From Pseudomonadota bacterium (GTDB lineage Bacteria > Pseudomonadota > Gammaproteobacteria > Acidiferrobacterales > Acidiferrobacteraceae), in contig JAKARW010000001.1 in the NCBI GenBank assembly GCA_021819125.1, positions 1 through 38,793 of the forward strand: a DNA stretch of 38,793 nucleotides, written 5' to 3'. Of the stretch, positions 16,438-26,696 are shown piece by piece (positions within the stretch are counted from its first letter, which is position 1; the number at the start of each line of letters is the position of its first letter). The position numbers and the translations under genes are program-made. Below the pieces are notes generated by a model. It was not told where the DNA came from. It searched no databases and worked only from the letters and a program-made list of their open reading frames with translations.

Positions 16438-18314
16438 GGAGTCGTTCTCGCTTGCGCGATCTCGGGTCGCGATTGATTCTGTGGTCGCACATGAACATGG
16501 CCTAGAAGATAGAAGTTCATGAGGGCGCGCGCAATCGGGGCGGCGGCCAGCGCTCCAAAGCCCGCATGCTCGACGACGACCGCGATCGCTATGCGCGGAT
16601 GGTTCACCGGCGCAAAGGCGATGAACAAGGCGTCGGAGCGGATATGTTGCCCCTTGTAGCCTGGCACCATACTCCAAAGCTGCGCGGTCCCGGTCTTGCC
16701 GGCGACCTTGTACGGAAGGTCGTAGGCAATACCCCGCGCGGTTCCGCGCGGTCCTTCGACCACTTGCGTCATGTCTCGGATCAGCCGCTTCAGGCTGTTC
16801 TTGCGCCGCCGCGGCAGCGCCGGATAGGCATGGGGTTTGCGAAAGCGCACATGGTGGGTGACCGGGTTCACGATACCGCGCACGACCTCTGGGCGCATGC
16901 GGATGCCGTGATTGGCGATAGTCGCCACCGCGTCTGCGAGTTGCAATGGCGTGACCAGCAAAGGACCCTGACCGATACCCGTGATGACCGTCTGTCCCGG
17001 ATACCAGGGCCTGCCGCTCGCCTTGATCCACGCCTGGGTGGGCACGAGCCCGCGGTATTCGCCTGGGAGATCGATGCCGGTCCGGTGTCCGAAACCGAAA
17101 TCGGCGAGATAGCGGGTCATGCGGTTGATGCCCTGCTTTACGGCCAGACGGTAAAAATACACGTCGCAGGACCGCTCTATGGCACTCTTCAAGTCCACGC
17201 GCCCCATGCCAAGCGGTCTCCAGCAATGGAAGAGGTGTGTGCTATGCGGTAGGTGATAGTAGCCGGGGCAGATGATGTGCTTGTGCGGATGGAACCACGG
17301 TGCCTGCAAGGCCGCGTACGCATAAAACGGCTTTATGGTGGAGCCCGGCGGGTACAAGCCATTGAGCGCGCGGTTGTCCAGGGGGCCATCGGGGTTGGTC
17401 GCGAGCGCCTCGTAAGCCTTCTCGCGTATGCCCTCGACGAACGGGTTGGGATCATAGATGGGGCTGCTGATGAATGTCAGGACGGCGCCGGTGCGGGGGT
17501 TCAGGGCGACCACGGTGCCCGGCCTGTTATTCAGCATTTGTTCGCCGATCGCCTGCATCTGGGCGTCTATGTTCAGGTACAGGTTGTGGCCGGCATGCGG
17601 CAGTATGCGCTTTAGGACCTTGACCGCCCGCCCGCGCGCATCCATCTCGACGTCTTTGTATCCTATGCGCCCCATCAACTCGTTCTGGTAGCTCTTCTCG
17701 ATTCCCATTTGACCGATCTCGCGATAGCCGACATAGCGGTCGGCATTATGACCCTGCAGTTCGGTCTGGGTGATGCGGCTCACATATCCTATGGCGGCGG
17801 TCGCCAGGCCGCCGAGGGGATAATAGCGGCGCAGCTGCGCATGCAAAGTGGCGCCTGTCAGGCGGGTGAGGTTCACCGCCACACGCGCGGCCTCGGCCTC
17901 GCTCAAGTGCGCGCGCAACGTCACGCTTTGAAACGGTTTATGTTGCGCCAGGCGCCTCTGAAAATCCCGGATATCCTGCGCATTCAGGGCGACGAGCCTC
18001 CTCAGTTTGGCCAAAAGCCGCTTCATGTTGGGGACCTGGTCGGGCGTCACCTGAAGGGTAAAGACCGGGAAGTCGTCTGCGAGCACCACCCCGTTGCGAT
18101 CGAGGATGAGCCCGCGGGCCGGGGTGATCGGCACGGGGCTTACGCGGTTGTCCTGGGCGAGGGTCGCATAGTAGCGGTGCTTCACAACCTGCAGATAGCC
18201 AAGGCGCGTGATGAGGCCGAGGATGAGCAGTACCCCGAAAACCGTGGCGACCAGCACCCGCGATTCGAACAGCCGCAGTTCCTGGGAGTGATCTTTAAGA
18301 GGGATGATGGGCAT
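16434..18314 (-). CDS. mrdA: PBP2, peptidoglycan D,D-transpeptidase of the elongasome
   Basis: A class B penicillin-binding protein of 626 residues, matching MrdA in length. One N-terminal transmembrane helix (about residues 20-42) is followed by the pedestal domain with PARGLILDRNGVVLA and then the transpeptidase domain. The active-site motif is PGSTIKP (Ser325, Lys328); the second motif is SCD in IERSCDVYFY and the third is KTGT in VAGKTGTAQ. It cross-links lateral-wall peptidoglycan with RodA. It starts three bases after mreD and overlaps rodA. Confidence 0.96.
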   Translation of the reverse strand: MPIIPLKDHSQELRLFESRVLVATVFGVLLILGLITRLGYLQVVKHRYYATLAQDNRVSPVPITPARGLILDRNGVVLADDFPVFTLQVTPDQVPNMKRLLAKLRRLVALNAQDIRDFQRRLAQHKPFQSVTLRAHLSEAEAARVAVNLTRLTGATLHAQLRRYYPLGGLATAAIGYVSRITQTELQGHNADRYVGYREIGQMGIEKSYQNELMGRIGYKDVEMDARGRAVKVLKRILPHAGHNLYLNIDAQMQAIGEQMLNNRPGTVVALNPRTGAVLTFISSPIYDPNPFVEGIREKAYEALATNPDGPLDNRALNGLYPPGSTIKPFYAYAALQAPWFHPHKHIICPGYYHLPHSTHLFHCWRPLGMGRVDLKSAIERSCDVYFYRLAVKQGINRMTRYLADFGFGHRTGIDLPGEYRGLVPTQAWIKASGRPWYPGQTVITGIGQGPLLVTPLQLADAVATIANHGIRMRPEVVRGIVNPVTHHVRFRKPHAYPALPRRRKNSLKRLIRDMTQVVEGPRGTARGIAYDLPYKVAGKTGTAQLWSMVPGYKGQHIRSDALFIAFAPVNHPRIAIAVVVEHAGFGALAAAPIARALMNFYLLGHVHVRPQNQSRPEIAQARTTP

Positions 18315-18317
18315 GAC

Positions 18318-18809
18318 TCAACTGATCTTGGCGCGCCGGCGCACCTCCCGGAGTATGGTGAACACAACCGGCCATACGACGATATTGGCGACCATGGGTG
18401 CGGTGTCGCTCCAGAGCGGTGGCATGCCGTGAACCAGCGATTTTATCATGATAACCATAAGGTCGCTTATCGCAATCAAAGTTCCCACGGCGAGCGCCTG
18501 CTGGAGGCGGGGAAACATGCGCAGTCGCAGTGTAAAGTGCAGCGCAAGAAACGCAAGCAGCGCCTTGGCAAGGGCCTGTTCCCCGAGCAGAGAGCCGTAA
18601 AGCACGTCCAGAAAGAGTCCCGCGACAAAGCCGGTGCCGACCCCGATGCGTTCGGGTATTGCCATGCACCAGTAGACCAGCACCAGGGCCACCCAGTCGG
18701 GCCGCAACAATTGCACGGAGTCGGGCAGCGGGATCACCGCGAGCACCATCGCCGAGATGAAGCTCGCCAATATGATCAGGCGTTGTTCCGGCGTGAGCGG
18801 ATTATCCAT
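18318..18809 (-). CDS. mreD: MreD, rod-shape inner-membrane protein
   Basis: A predicted 163-residue protein with about five hydrophobic helices. LIILASFISAMVLAVIPLP at the N terminus and PDWVALVLVYWCMAIPERIG, then GTGFVAGLFLDVLYGS, are characteristic of MreD. It links MreC and the elongasome enzymes in the inner membrane. The chosen ATG overlaps the mreC end by eight bases; a longer start at 18833 adds eight residues inside mreC. mrdA starts three bases after its stop. Confidence 0.9.
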   Translation of the reverse strand: MDNPLTPEQRLIILASFISAMVLAVIPLPDSVQLLRPDWVALVLVYWCMAIPERIGVGTGFVAGLFLDVLYGSLLGEQALAKALLAFLALHFTLRLRMFPRLQQALAVGTLIAISDLMVIMIKSLVHGMPPLWSDTAPMVANIVVWPVVFTILREVRRRAKIS

Positions 18810-19665
18810 GATGCGTGCCTTGCGTCCTTGCATGAGCGCGCGGCCACAACAGCAACACGTGCGTGTGGTAGCTCAGGTGCGCGAGTGGCACGGCCCGGAT
18901 CTTCAGGAAGGCGAGATTCGGGTTGCTCGTGATCTTTGTGACGCGCGCCACCGGATAGCCTGGCGGATAGATCCCGCCGAGCCCTGAGCTTACAAAGATG
19001 TCGCCTGGGCGGATGTCGGCGGTCACCGTCAGGTAAGGAATCTTCACGCCGTCCGGCGATCCGGTTCCAAAGACGATCGCGCGCAGGCCGTTACGCTCGG
19101 AGATCACGGGTACCCCGCTGTCAGGATCGGTTATGAGCATGACCCGGCTCGTGTCGCGGTTCACGGACACCACCTGGCCCACTATGCCGTGGGCGTCAAT
19201 GACGGCTTGGCCGATGAATACATGATCGTTTTTTCCCTCGTTCAAGGTCAGGCGCTGCTTGAAGGGCCCGGAACCCACATCCAGGATGCGGGCGAGGCCC
19301 GCGCGGTAGCCGGGGATCGCGGATCCGTGGAGCAGGGCTCTCAGGTGCGCCACCTCGAGGCGCAGGGTGGCCAGTCGGGACACCTTGATCTCCAGGCGTC
19401 GTTCACGGGCCCTGAGGCGCGCGTTTTCCTGGCGCAGCCGGCCGTTGAGACGCAGATCCCGGCTTGCGTCGTGCACGAGCGCCAAGGGAAGCGCCGCGAG
19501 CTCTTGAAGGGGATGGTCGGCGCGCAGGAGGGTCCCGCGCACCAGGCGCGCATCCCGGTTGTGGTGCGCGTCCGCGACCATGAGGATTACGGACGCGCAG
19601 GCAAACACAATCAGCTTGGCGAGATTGGACGGCCGCTTGAAAGACCAACCTAAAAATGTGCCCAT
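18802..19665 (-). CDS. mreC: MreC, rod-shape periplasmic scaffold
   Basis: A 287-residue bitopic protein. One N-terminal transmembrane helix (about residues 17-34) is followed by a coiled-coil region (about 75-110, rich in Leu, Arg and Glu) and the MreC beta-barrel core, with VISERNGLRAIVFGTGSPDG and PGDIFVSSGLGGIYPPGYPV as conserved blocks. It connects MreB filaments to RodA-PBP2 in the periplasm. It follows mreB by 66 bases and overlaps mreD. Confidence 0.94.
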   Translation of the reverse strand: MGTFLGWSFKRPSNLAKLIVFACASVILMVADAHHNRDARLVRGTLLRADHPLQELAALPLALVHDASRDLRLNGRLRQENARLRARERRLEIKVSRLATLRLEVAHLRALLHGSAIPGYRAGLARILDVGSGPFKQRLTLNEGKNDHVFIGQAVIDAHGIVGQVVSVNRDTSRVMLITDPDSGVPVISERNGLRAIVFGTGSPDGVKIPYLTVTADIRPGDIFVSSGLGGIYPPGYPVARVTKITSNPNLAFLKIRAVPLAHLSYHTHVLLLWPRAHARTQGTHHG

Positions 19666-19731
19666 GCGTTTACCACAAGTGTTGCAACAAGGCGGCGACG
19701 GCCTGCCTGTGCCGGCGCCGCCGGGGCGGGA

Positions 19732-20796
<1,065 letters not shown>

Positions 20797-20825
20797 TTAG
20801 GGTGGGAGAAGGTTAAAATCGCGAT

Positions 20826-20854
20826 ACTCTATCAACCAGTCCCCGCGGGTTCAA
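20826..20854 (-). promoter_or_regulatory. Candidate sigma70 promoter of mreB
   Basis: On the minus strand TTGAAC (20849-20854) and TAGAGT (20826-20831) are separated by exactly 17 bases, each matching four of six consensus positions. The leader to the mreB ATG would be about 45 bases. Confidence 0.45.
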
Positions 20855-20876
20855 CCGGCGACCGAAATGTGGTAGC

Positions 20877-21194
20877 GTGCGACGGATCAACGTTGCGATC
20901 GGGTTGACGGCTTTGGACGCGAAAGACATCGAAAAGGTGGCCCATCTCGCCCGCTTAGGCCTAAGCGGGCCGGAACGGGAGGCCTATGCGCAGGAATTAT
21001 CCCGAATACTCGATCTGGTCTCGCAGATGAACGCCGTCGCGACGGATGGGGTGGAGCCCATGACCCACCCGGATGCGGCCGGTCTTAGACTCCGTAGCGA
21101 TGCGGTGGCCGACGAAATCGATCGCGAGCGGCTGCTGGCAGTGGCCCCCCAGACCCGTGATGGCCTCTATCTCGTACCCAGGGTCATCGAGTGA
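20877..21194 (+). CDS. gatC: GatC, Asp/Glu-tRNA amidotransferase subunit C
   Basis: The small subunit that holds GatA and GatB together in the amidotransferase that makes Gln-tRNA(Gln) and/or Asn-tRNA(Asn) by transamidation. LDAKDIEKVAHLARLGL at the N terminus and VEPMTHP in the middle are family hallmarks. The start given is a GTG yielding 105 residues; the usual length of about 95 would fit a TTG at 20904, and neither has a strong ribosome-binding site. A terminator-like hairpin follows immediately, before gatA. Divergent from mreB. Confidence 0.9.
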   Translation: MRRINVAIGLTALDAKDIEKVAHLARLGLSGPEREAYAQELSRILDLVSQMNAVATDGVEPMTHPDAAGLRLRSDAVADEIDRERLLAVAPQTRDGLYLVPRVIE

Positions 21195-21220
21195 AGAACG
21201 CGCGGGCGGCCCGTTCTTTT
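21194..21220 (+). terminator. Terminator-like hairpin between gatC and gatA
   Basis: AAGAAC (21194-21199) pairs with GTTCTT (21213-21218), with an inner GGG/CCC pairing and T residues to 21220. It begins on the last base of the gatC stop codon. It looks like a modest intrinsic terminator or attenuator inside a gene set normally co-transcribed. Confidence 0.5.
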
Positions 21221-21285
21221 AGGGTCCGCCCCTATCCGTAATTTTAAGGATCCATAGCCCCAGGACCACTCTTCAAGGACCCCCG

Positions 21286-22731
21286 TTGACGCTCACGATC
21301 ACAAAGATTGCCGAGAATCTCGCCGCCGGCCGTTGTTCCAGCCGCGAGCTCGTGGACGATGTCCTGGCACGCATCAAGACCCACGCCGTGCTCAACGCCT
21401 TTATCACCCTGGATGAGGAGGCGGCGCGGCGCCACGCCGAGGCCGCCGACCGCGCGCGGCGCGCCGGGGGCGCGGGGATTCTTGCCGGTGTGCCGATCGC
21501 GCATAAAGACATTTTTTGTACCGCCGGCGTCAAGACGACCTGCGCCTCGCGGATGCTCGCCGATTTCGTGCCGCCTTACGACGCGACCGTGGTCCGGAAG
21601 ATGAAGGCCGCCGGCTGCATCATGGTCGGCAAGACCAATATGGATGAGTTCGCCATGGGTTCGTCCAACGAAACCTCGCATTTCGGTCCGGTCCGCAACC
21701 CTTGGGATCGTGACCGCGTGCCCGGCGGGAGTTCAGGGGGGTCGGCGGCGGCGGTCGCGGGGCGGCTCGTGCCGGCGGCCACCGGGACCGACACCGGCGG
21801 ATCCATCCGCCAGCCCGCAGCCCTGTGCGGTATCACCGGTCTCAAGCCCAGTTATGGCCGGGTCTCACGTTATGGTCTGGTCGCCTTTGCGTCCTCGCTC
21901 GACCAGGCAGGCCCCATGGCCCAGACCGCCGAGGATTGCGCCCATCTGCTGGCGGCGATGGCCGGTTTCGATGAGCACGATGCGACCTCGCTCGACGTTC
22001 CGGTGCCGGACTACGCCGCGCAACTGGGGGGTGATCTGAAGGGTCTGCGTATAGGGGTTGTGGCCGAGCACTTCGCGGATGGTGTGGAGCCTAAGGTCGC
22101 GGAGGCCTTGCGCGAGGCGCTGCGCGAGTATGAGCGCCAAGGCGCGCGCCTGGTTGACGTGAGTCTTCCCAACAGCGCCCATGCCGTACCCTGCTATTAC
22201 GTATTGGCGCCCGCCGAGGCCTCCTCGAATCTCGCGCGTTACGATGGGGTCCGATACGGGTTTCGCGCCCCTGAATACCAGGATATCGAGGACATGTACA
22301 AGAAGACCCGCAGCCAGGGGTTCGGGCCCGAGGTCAAGCGGCGCATCATGGTCGGCACCTACGCGCTGTCGGCTGGCTACTATGACGCCTATTATGTGAA
22401 GGCCTTGAGGTTGCGGCGCCTCATCGCCGACGATTTCGCCCGCGCCTTCGAGCGCTGCGATATCCTGGCAGGTCCGGTGTCCCCGTCCACGGCCTTCCCC
22501 CTGGGGGCCAAGAACACCGACCCTGTGTCGATGTACTTAAATGACATCTTCACCATCCCCATCAATCTCGCGGGATTGCCGGCGCTGTCGCTGCCCGCGG
22601 GGTTTGCAGGCGGCCTGCCGGTCGGCCTGCAGCTCGTAGGCCGCTATCTAGACGAGGCGCGCCTCCTGAATGCCGCGCACCGATTTCAACAGGCCACCGA
22701 CTGGCACACCCGCGTGCCGGCCGGATTTTAG
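21286..22731 (+). CDS. gatA: GatA, Asp/Glu-tRNA amidotransferase glutaminase subunit
   Basis: An amidase-signature protein of 481 residues. The Ser-cis-Ser-Lys triad is present as K74 (AHKD), S149 (PGGSSGGS) and S173 ([11 protein letters not shown]), with the same spacing as in known GatA. It hydrolyses glutamine and passes ammonia to GatB. The start is TTG, placed a few bases after AAGGAC; ATG starts further in would remove the conserved ITKIAENL N terminus. gatB follows nine bases later, so the two are clearly co-transcribed. Confidence 0.96.
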   Translation: MTLTITKIAENLAAGRCSSRELVDDVLARIKTHAVLNAFITLDEEAARRHAEAADRARRAGGAGILAGVPIAHKDIFCTAGVKTTCASRMLADFVPPYDATVVRKMKAAGCIMVGKTNMDEFAMGSSNETSHFGPVRNPWDRDRVPGGSSGGSAAAVAGRLVPAATGTDTGGSIRQPAALCGITGLKPSYGRVSRYGLVAFASSLDQAGPMAQTAEDCAHLLAAMAGFDEHDATSLDVPVPDYAAQLGGDLKGLRIGVVAEHFADGVEPKVAEALREALREYERQGARLVDVSLPNSAHAVPCYYVLAPAEASSNLARYDGVRYGFRAPEYQDIEDMYKKTRSQGFGPEVKRRIMVGTYALSAGYYDAYYVKALRLRRLIADDFARAFERCDILAGPVSPSTAFPLGAKNTDPVSMYLNDIFTIPINLAGLPALSLPAGFAGGLPVGLQLVGRYLDEARLLNAAHRFQQATDWHTRVPAGF

Positions 22732-22740
22732 GGGACGACC

Positions 22741-24174
22741 ATGGAGTGGGAGACGGTCATCGGGCTCGAGGTGCATGCCCAGCTAAAGACCCGGAGCAAG
22801 ATCTTTTCGGCGTCGCCGACTGCTTACGGCGCGGCGCCGAACACCCAGGCCAATGTCGTGGATGCGGCGTTCCCCGGGGTCCTGCCGGTCTTGAATGGCG
22901 AGGTGGTGCGCATGGCCGCCCGGTTTGGGTTGGCGATCGGCGCGACTGTGCACACACGTTCGGTCTTTGCGCGCAAGAATTACTTCTATCCGGATCTGCC
23001 CAAAGGCTATCAAATCAGTCAGTACGAACATCCGATCGTCGAGCGCGGGCGGCTTGTGATCACGACGCCCGCCGGCGAGAAGACCATCGGCATCACCCGT
23101 GCCCATCTCGAGGAGGATGCCGGCAAGTCGCTGCACGAGGACATGGATGGTTTTACCGGCATCGACCTCAATCGCGCCGGCACCCCGCTTTTGGAGATCG
23201 TCTCCGAGCCGGATATGCGGTCGGCGACCGAGGCGGTGGCCTATCTGAAGACCCTTCACACCTTGGTCCGCTACCTCGATATCTGCGATGGCAACATGCA
23301 GGAGGGCTCGTTTCGCTGCGACGCGAACGTGTCGGTGCGTCCCTTCGGACAGGCCCGGTTCGGTACGCGTGCCGAATTGAAGAACATCAACTCCTTTCGC
23401 TTCGTGGAGCGCGCCATCGACTATGAGGTGCGCCGCCAGATCGCCCTGCTCTCCGCGGGAGGCCAGGTGCGCCAGGAGACCCGCCTCTACGATTCAGCAC
23501 GCGACGAGACGCGCTCGATGCGCAGCAAGGAAGAGGCCAATGATTACCGGTACTTTCCCGATCCGGACCTGCCGGCGCTGGTCCTGACCGAGGCCTTTCT
23601 GGCCGAGGTGAAAGACGCCATGCCGGAGCTGCCGGACGCCAAGCGGCGGCGGTTGGGTGCAGAGTACGGTCTGTCCGCCTACGATGCCGGCGTGCTGACG
23701 GCGAGCCGGGAACTGGCCCAGTATTACGAAGACGCGGTCGCGGCGGCCGGGGTCGATCCCAAGCTTGTCGCCAACTGGGTGACCGGCGAGCTCGCCGCGC
23801 GCCTCAATGAGGATGGGCTCGACATCACAAATTCGCGCGTCATGGCCCCGGCCCTCGCGGGCCTTCTGCGCCGAATCGCCGACGGTACGGTGTCGGGGAA
23901 GGCGGCGAAGGATGTGTTCGAGGCCATGTGGGCGGGCGAGGGCGATGCCGATGCCGTCATCGCCGCGCGCGGCCTGCGCCAGATCTCGGACGACTTTGCG
24001 ATCGAGGAGGTCGTAAGGCAGGTGATTGCGGCCAACCCGAAACAATTGGCTCAGTACCGAAGTGGCGAGGAGAAGGTGTTCACCTTTTTCGTGGGTCAGA
24101 CCATGAAGGCCAGTCGCGGCAAGGCCAATCCCGCCAAGGTCAACGAGATCCTGAAGCGACTCCTGGCCCCCTAG
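22741..24174 (+). CDS. gatB: GatB, Asp/Glu-tRNA amidotransferase subunit B
   Basis: The 477-residue subunit that activates misacylated Glu/Asp-tRNA with ATP and amidates it using ammonia from Gat[16 protein letters not shown] at the N terminus, [29 protein letters not shown] and [17 protein letters not shown] are signature blocks. The C-terminal YqeY-like tRNA-binding domain ends [16 protein letters not shown]. Full length for the family; ATG start nine bases after gatA. Presence of GatCAB implies that one or both of GlnRS and AsnRS may be missing in this organism. Confidence 0.97.
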   Translation: MEWETVIGLEVHAQLKTRSKIFSASPTAYGAAPNTQANVVDAAFPGVLPVLNGEVVRMAARFGLAIGATVHTRSVFARKNYFYPDLPKGYQISQYEHPIVERGRLVITTPAGEKTIGITRAHLEEDAGKSLHEDMDGFTGIDLNRAGTPLLEIVSEPDMRSATEAVAYLKTLHTLVRYLDICDGNMQEGSFRCDANVSVRPFGQARFGTRAELKNINSFRFVERAIDYEVRRQIALLSAGGQVRQETRLYDSARDETRSMRSKEEANDYRYFPDPDLPALVLTEAFLAEVKDAMPELPDAKRRRLGAEYGLSAYDAGVLTASRELAQYYEDAVAAAGVDPKLVANWVTGELAARLNEDGLDITNSRVMAPALAGLLRRIADGTVSGKAAKDVFEAMWAGEGDADAVIAARGLRQISDDFAIEEVVRQVIAANPKQLAQYRSGEEKVFTFFVGQTMKASRGKANPAKVNEILKRLLAP

Positions 24175-24284
24175 GCTTCCCCTGCTGCGCCTTGAGCGCC
24201 TCCGGCGCCCAAGTACCGGGCTCATGCAAGGGGCCCCCTTCATCTCGTCTGAGCCCCCGGCCCGCCAACGGCTACACTTCCTCC

Positions 24285-25469
24285 ATGGACCACGAATCGC
24301 GATCCGCGCTTGTGATGTCGGGCGGCGGCGCCCATGCCGCCTATCAGGTCGGTGTGCTGCGTGCCATCACGCGCCTGCTGCCGCGTCACGCGGCTTGCCC
24401 CTTCAGCGTGTATTGCGGGACCTCGGCGGGCGCCATCAACGGCACGGTCTTGGCCGCCCACGCCGACGATCTCCGCGAAGGGGTGGAGCGGCTTACGCGG
24501 GTGTGGGGTCGATTCACGGTGGAGCAGGTCTTCGCCGTCGATTGGAAGACACTTGCGAATACCGCGTCCCGATGGCTTTCGGGTCTGGTGTTGGGACGGC
24601 TCGGCCGATCCCCGCCGCTTGCACTCCTCGATCGCGGGCCGCTCGAGGATCTGCTCGCGACCCACCTCCCTTTCGCCGATATCGCCCACCATATTCAAGG
24701 CGGCCACCTGCACGCCGTGAGCATCACGGCGTCGTCCTATGGGACCGGCCAGTCCGTGACATTCTACGAGGGGGCGCCCGGGCAGAGGCCTTGGCAGCGC
24801 GCCGATCGTATCGGCATGGCCGCACGCCTTTCGATCGCCCACCTGCTCGCGTCCTCGGCCATCCCTTTTGTGTTCGAGCCCGTGATCATTGATGGGGATT
24901 ATTACGGCGATGGCGCGATGCGCCAGACCGCGCCCTTGAGCGCGGCATTGCATCTCGGGGCGCGGCGTCTTTTCGTGATCGGCGCGCAAAGCCCGGTCGC
25001 ACAGGGGCCCCGGCCTTACGGTCAGCCGTCGCTTGCGCGTATTGCCGCCCATGTCTTGAACAGCCTCTTTCTCGAGGGCCTCGATGCCGATATCGAGCGG
25101 CTGGAACGTGTCAACCAGACCGTGCGGGCCCTTGCGCGGCGCGGTCTGCCGGCCCCGGCCGGCCTCTCGGAAATCTCATGCTTTACCATTTACCCCAGCG
25201 AAGACCTGGCTTCCATAGCCTCCGCCTATTACGCGACCCTGCCGCGCGCCCTGCGGTTCTTTCTGGGGGCGCTTGCGCCCCATGGTCGCGCGGATGCCGC
25301 ATTGGCCAGCTATCTCCTCTTCGAGCAGGGTTATTGCCGTCATCTCATGGCCTTGGGCTACGCCGATGCCATTCGCAAGGCCGGGCCGATCCGGGCATTC
25401 CTCGGCTATCCCGCGCAAGGTACGGCCGGCGGTTTCGAAACGGGCCCGGGAAGAGGCGTGCCTTCCTAG
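24285..25469 (+). CDS. Patatin-like phospholipase
   Basis: A 394-residue lipid acyl hydrolase of the patatin family. The oxyanion loop SGGGAHAAYQVG (about residues 12-23), nucleophile elbow GTSAG (Ser47) and catalytic Asp in GDGAM (Asp209) form the Ser-Asp dyad. No signal peptide is seen, so it probably acts on membrane lipids from the cytoplasm. The C-terminal 150 residues are less conserved and include a hydrophobic region with FEQGYCRHLMALGYADA. The ATG lies about 110 bases after gatB; the longer open frame upstream overlaps gatB and is not coding. Similar proteins are annotated as RssA-like; substrate unknown. Confidence 0.86.
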   Translation: MDHESRSALVMSGGGAHAAYQVGVLRAITRLLPRHAACPFSVYCGTSAGAINGTVLAAHADDLREGVERLTRVWGRFTVEQVFAVDWKTLANTASRWLSGLVLGRLGRSPPLALLDRGPLEDLLATHLPFADIAHHIQGGHLHAVSITASSYGTGQSVTFYEGAPGQRPWQRADRIGMAARLSIAHLLASSAIPFVFEPVIIDGDYYGDGAMRQTAPLSAALHLGARRLFVIGAQSPVAQGPRPYGQPSLARIAAHVLNSLFLEGLDADIERLERVNQTVRALARRGLPAPAGLSEISCFTIYPSEDLASIASAYYATLPRALRFFLGALAPHGRADAALASYLLFEQGYCRHLMALGYADAIRKAGPIRAFLGYPAQGTAGGFETGPGRGVPS

Positions 25470-25676
25470 GAATCTGCGGCAACAATCAAGGATTTGCCAT
25501 GGCATGGGTCGGGTATTCGCATGTCCGCCGGCCTCGATCCTTGGGCGACGCCACCCCTCGGTGAGGATGTCGGCGGGCCTTAAGGCGCCCACCCCGCCCT
25601 TGCCTTAACGTTCGCACCCTCTCATGCCGGCCTTTTGTGAGATATAGGGTGCCGTCGGCGGCGCGAGCGGTGCGCG

Positions 25677-26327
25677 CTATCGCCTCTTTTCACCAGACAC
25701 CACAATCAGGGCGCCGAGCGGCAGCGTTCGGGGAAGCATGCGCTCGGCAAGCCGCGCCACAGGCCCGCCCGATGGCAGAAATACCGCGGAATGTACGGTA
25801 AGTTCATGCACCGCCATCCCCGAAAACAAGGCCTTTACTTCGCCCGCATCGTGCCACCGGGCCCCCTGGTAGGCGCCACGTCCGCCATCCCGCCCCTTCG
25901 CCCCAAAAAGCAGGCTTGCGCGATTGAGCCACCCGATGGCAAAGCGCCGGCGCGTGACGCGCACGATTTCCGCCACGGCCTGCCGTTCATCATGAACGAA
26001 GCATAATGCGGCGACCGACACCACGCCGTCGAAGCACTCGTCTGCGAATGGCAGGGCGCGGGCATCCCCCGCCACCCATTGCGAGGTAGGGCCCGGCTGT
26101 GCACGCGCGAAGGACAGCCAGTCGGCGCGGAGGTCGAGGCCCGTTACCGCAAGGCCCCGGCGCGCGAATTGTCGGGTGAACCATCCGGTGCCGCAGCCGA
26201 CGTCCAGCAGCGTCTCACCGGCACGCATGTCCAGTGCCGCAGCCAACCGGTCGAACTCGGTTGTACCGATCCACCGCCCGCGCGGGGTGTCATACCAGGC
26301 ATTATAAGAAGCAGCATCCACGATCAA
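25677..26327 (-). CDS. Class I SAM-dependent methyltransferase (UbiE-like fold)
   Basis: A 216-residue methyltransferase. Motif I is LLDVGCGTGWFTRQFARRG, motif II includes VTGLDLR, and GDARALPFADECFDGVVSV supplies the post-I and motif IV regions, as in the Methyltransf_11 group. The N terminus YNAWYDTPRGRWIG is typical of a subgroup of unassigned small-molecule methyltransferases. The substrate cannot be told. It is convergent with the patatin gene and stands alone between gene-poor stretches. Confidence 0.8.
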   Translation of the reverse strand: MIVDAASYNAWYDTPRGRWIGTTEFDRLAAALDMRAGETLLDVGCGTGWFTRQFARRGLAVTGLDLRADWLSFARAQPGPTSQWVAGDARALPFADECFDGVVSVAALCFVHDERQAVAEIVRVTRRRFAIGWLNRASLLFGAKGRDGGRGAYQGARWHDAGEVKALFSGMAVHELTVHSAVFLPSGGPVARLAERMLPRTLPLGALIVVSGEKRR

Positions 26328-26696
26328 GGCCCCGGTCCCTCAAAATCTCGCGCCCCGCCGGGCGGCGGACTGGCGGGCCGCGCGTATCGGCCCCCGCCTC
26401 CGATGATACTCTGCAACCAGGTGTTGATTCGATCCATGATGAGGGCCGAGGAGCCTTTTTGCCGGTGGGGGCATTACTGGAAGCTTCGAGAGCGCCGCTT
26501 TAAGCCGCCCGCCGCAGCTTTTGGTCTGTTTATTCCTGCAGGTCCTGCCCTTGACGTCCTGTCGTTCGATCATGCCGTCAGGGTCGCGAAGGAAGACGCC
26601 GCTACAGGGTTTGCGCAAACGCCTCTTGCATGACCCGACGGGACCTCTTCTCCGATATCGGCGTTTCGTGAGGCCTCAGGCACCCGCCACCTCGCC
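26328..26696. other. Gene-poor stretch between the methyltransferase and cbbO
   Basis: No gene can be supported in these 369 bases; short frames on both strands lack ribosome-binding sites and recognisable motifs. At its right end CGCCACCTC (26685-26693) pairs perfectly with GAGGTGGCG (26706-26714) across the cbbO stop codon, a hairpin without a T-run on the cbbO strand. Confidence 0.3.

Noticed and set aside
16438-17226. Long N-terminal extension of the rodA reading frame
   Set aside because: It lies wholly inside mrdA in another frame, is Arg- and Ser-rich with no RodA similarity, and RodA has a clear start at 16437 overlapping the mrdA stop.
17709-18932. 407-codon plus-strand frame opposite mrdA, mreD and mreC
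   Set aside because: It is the antisense of three confidently identified genes, with a low-complexity Gln-, His- and Arg-rich translation and no family likeness.
26079-26633. 184-codon plus-strand frame across the gene-poor stretch before cbbO
   Set aside because: Half of it is antisense to the methyltransferase and the rest has no motif or start signal.
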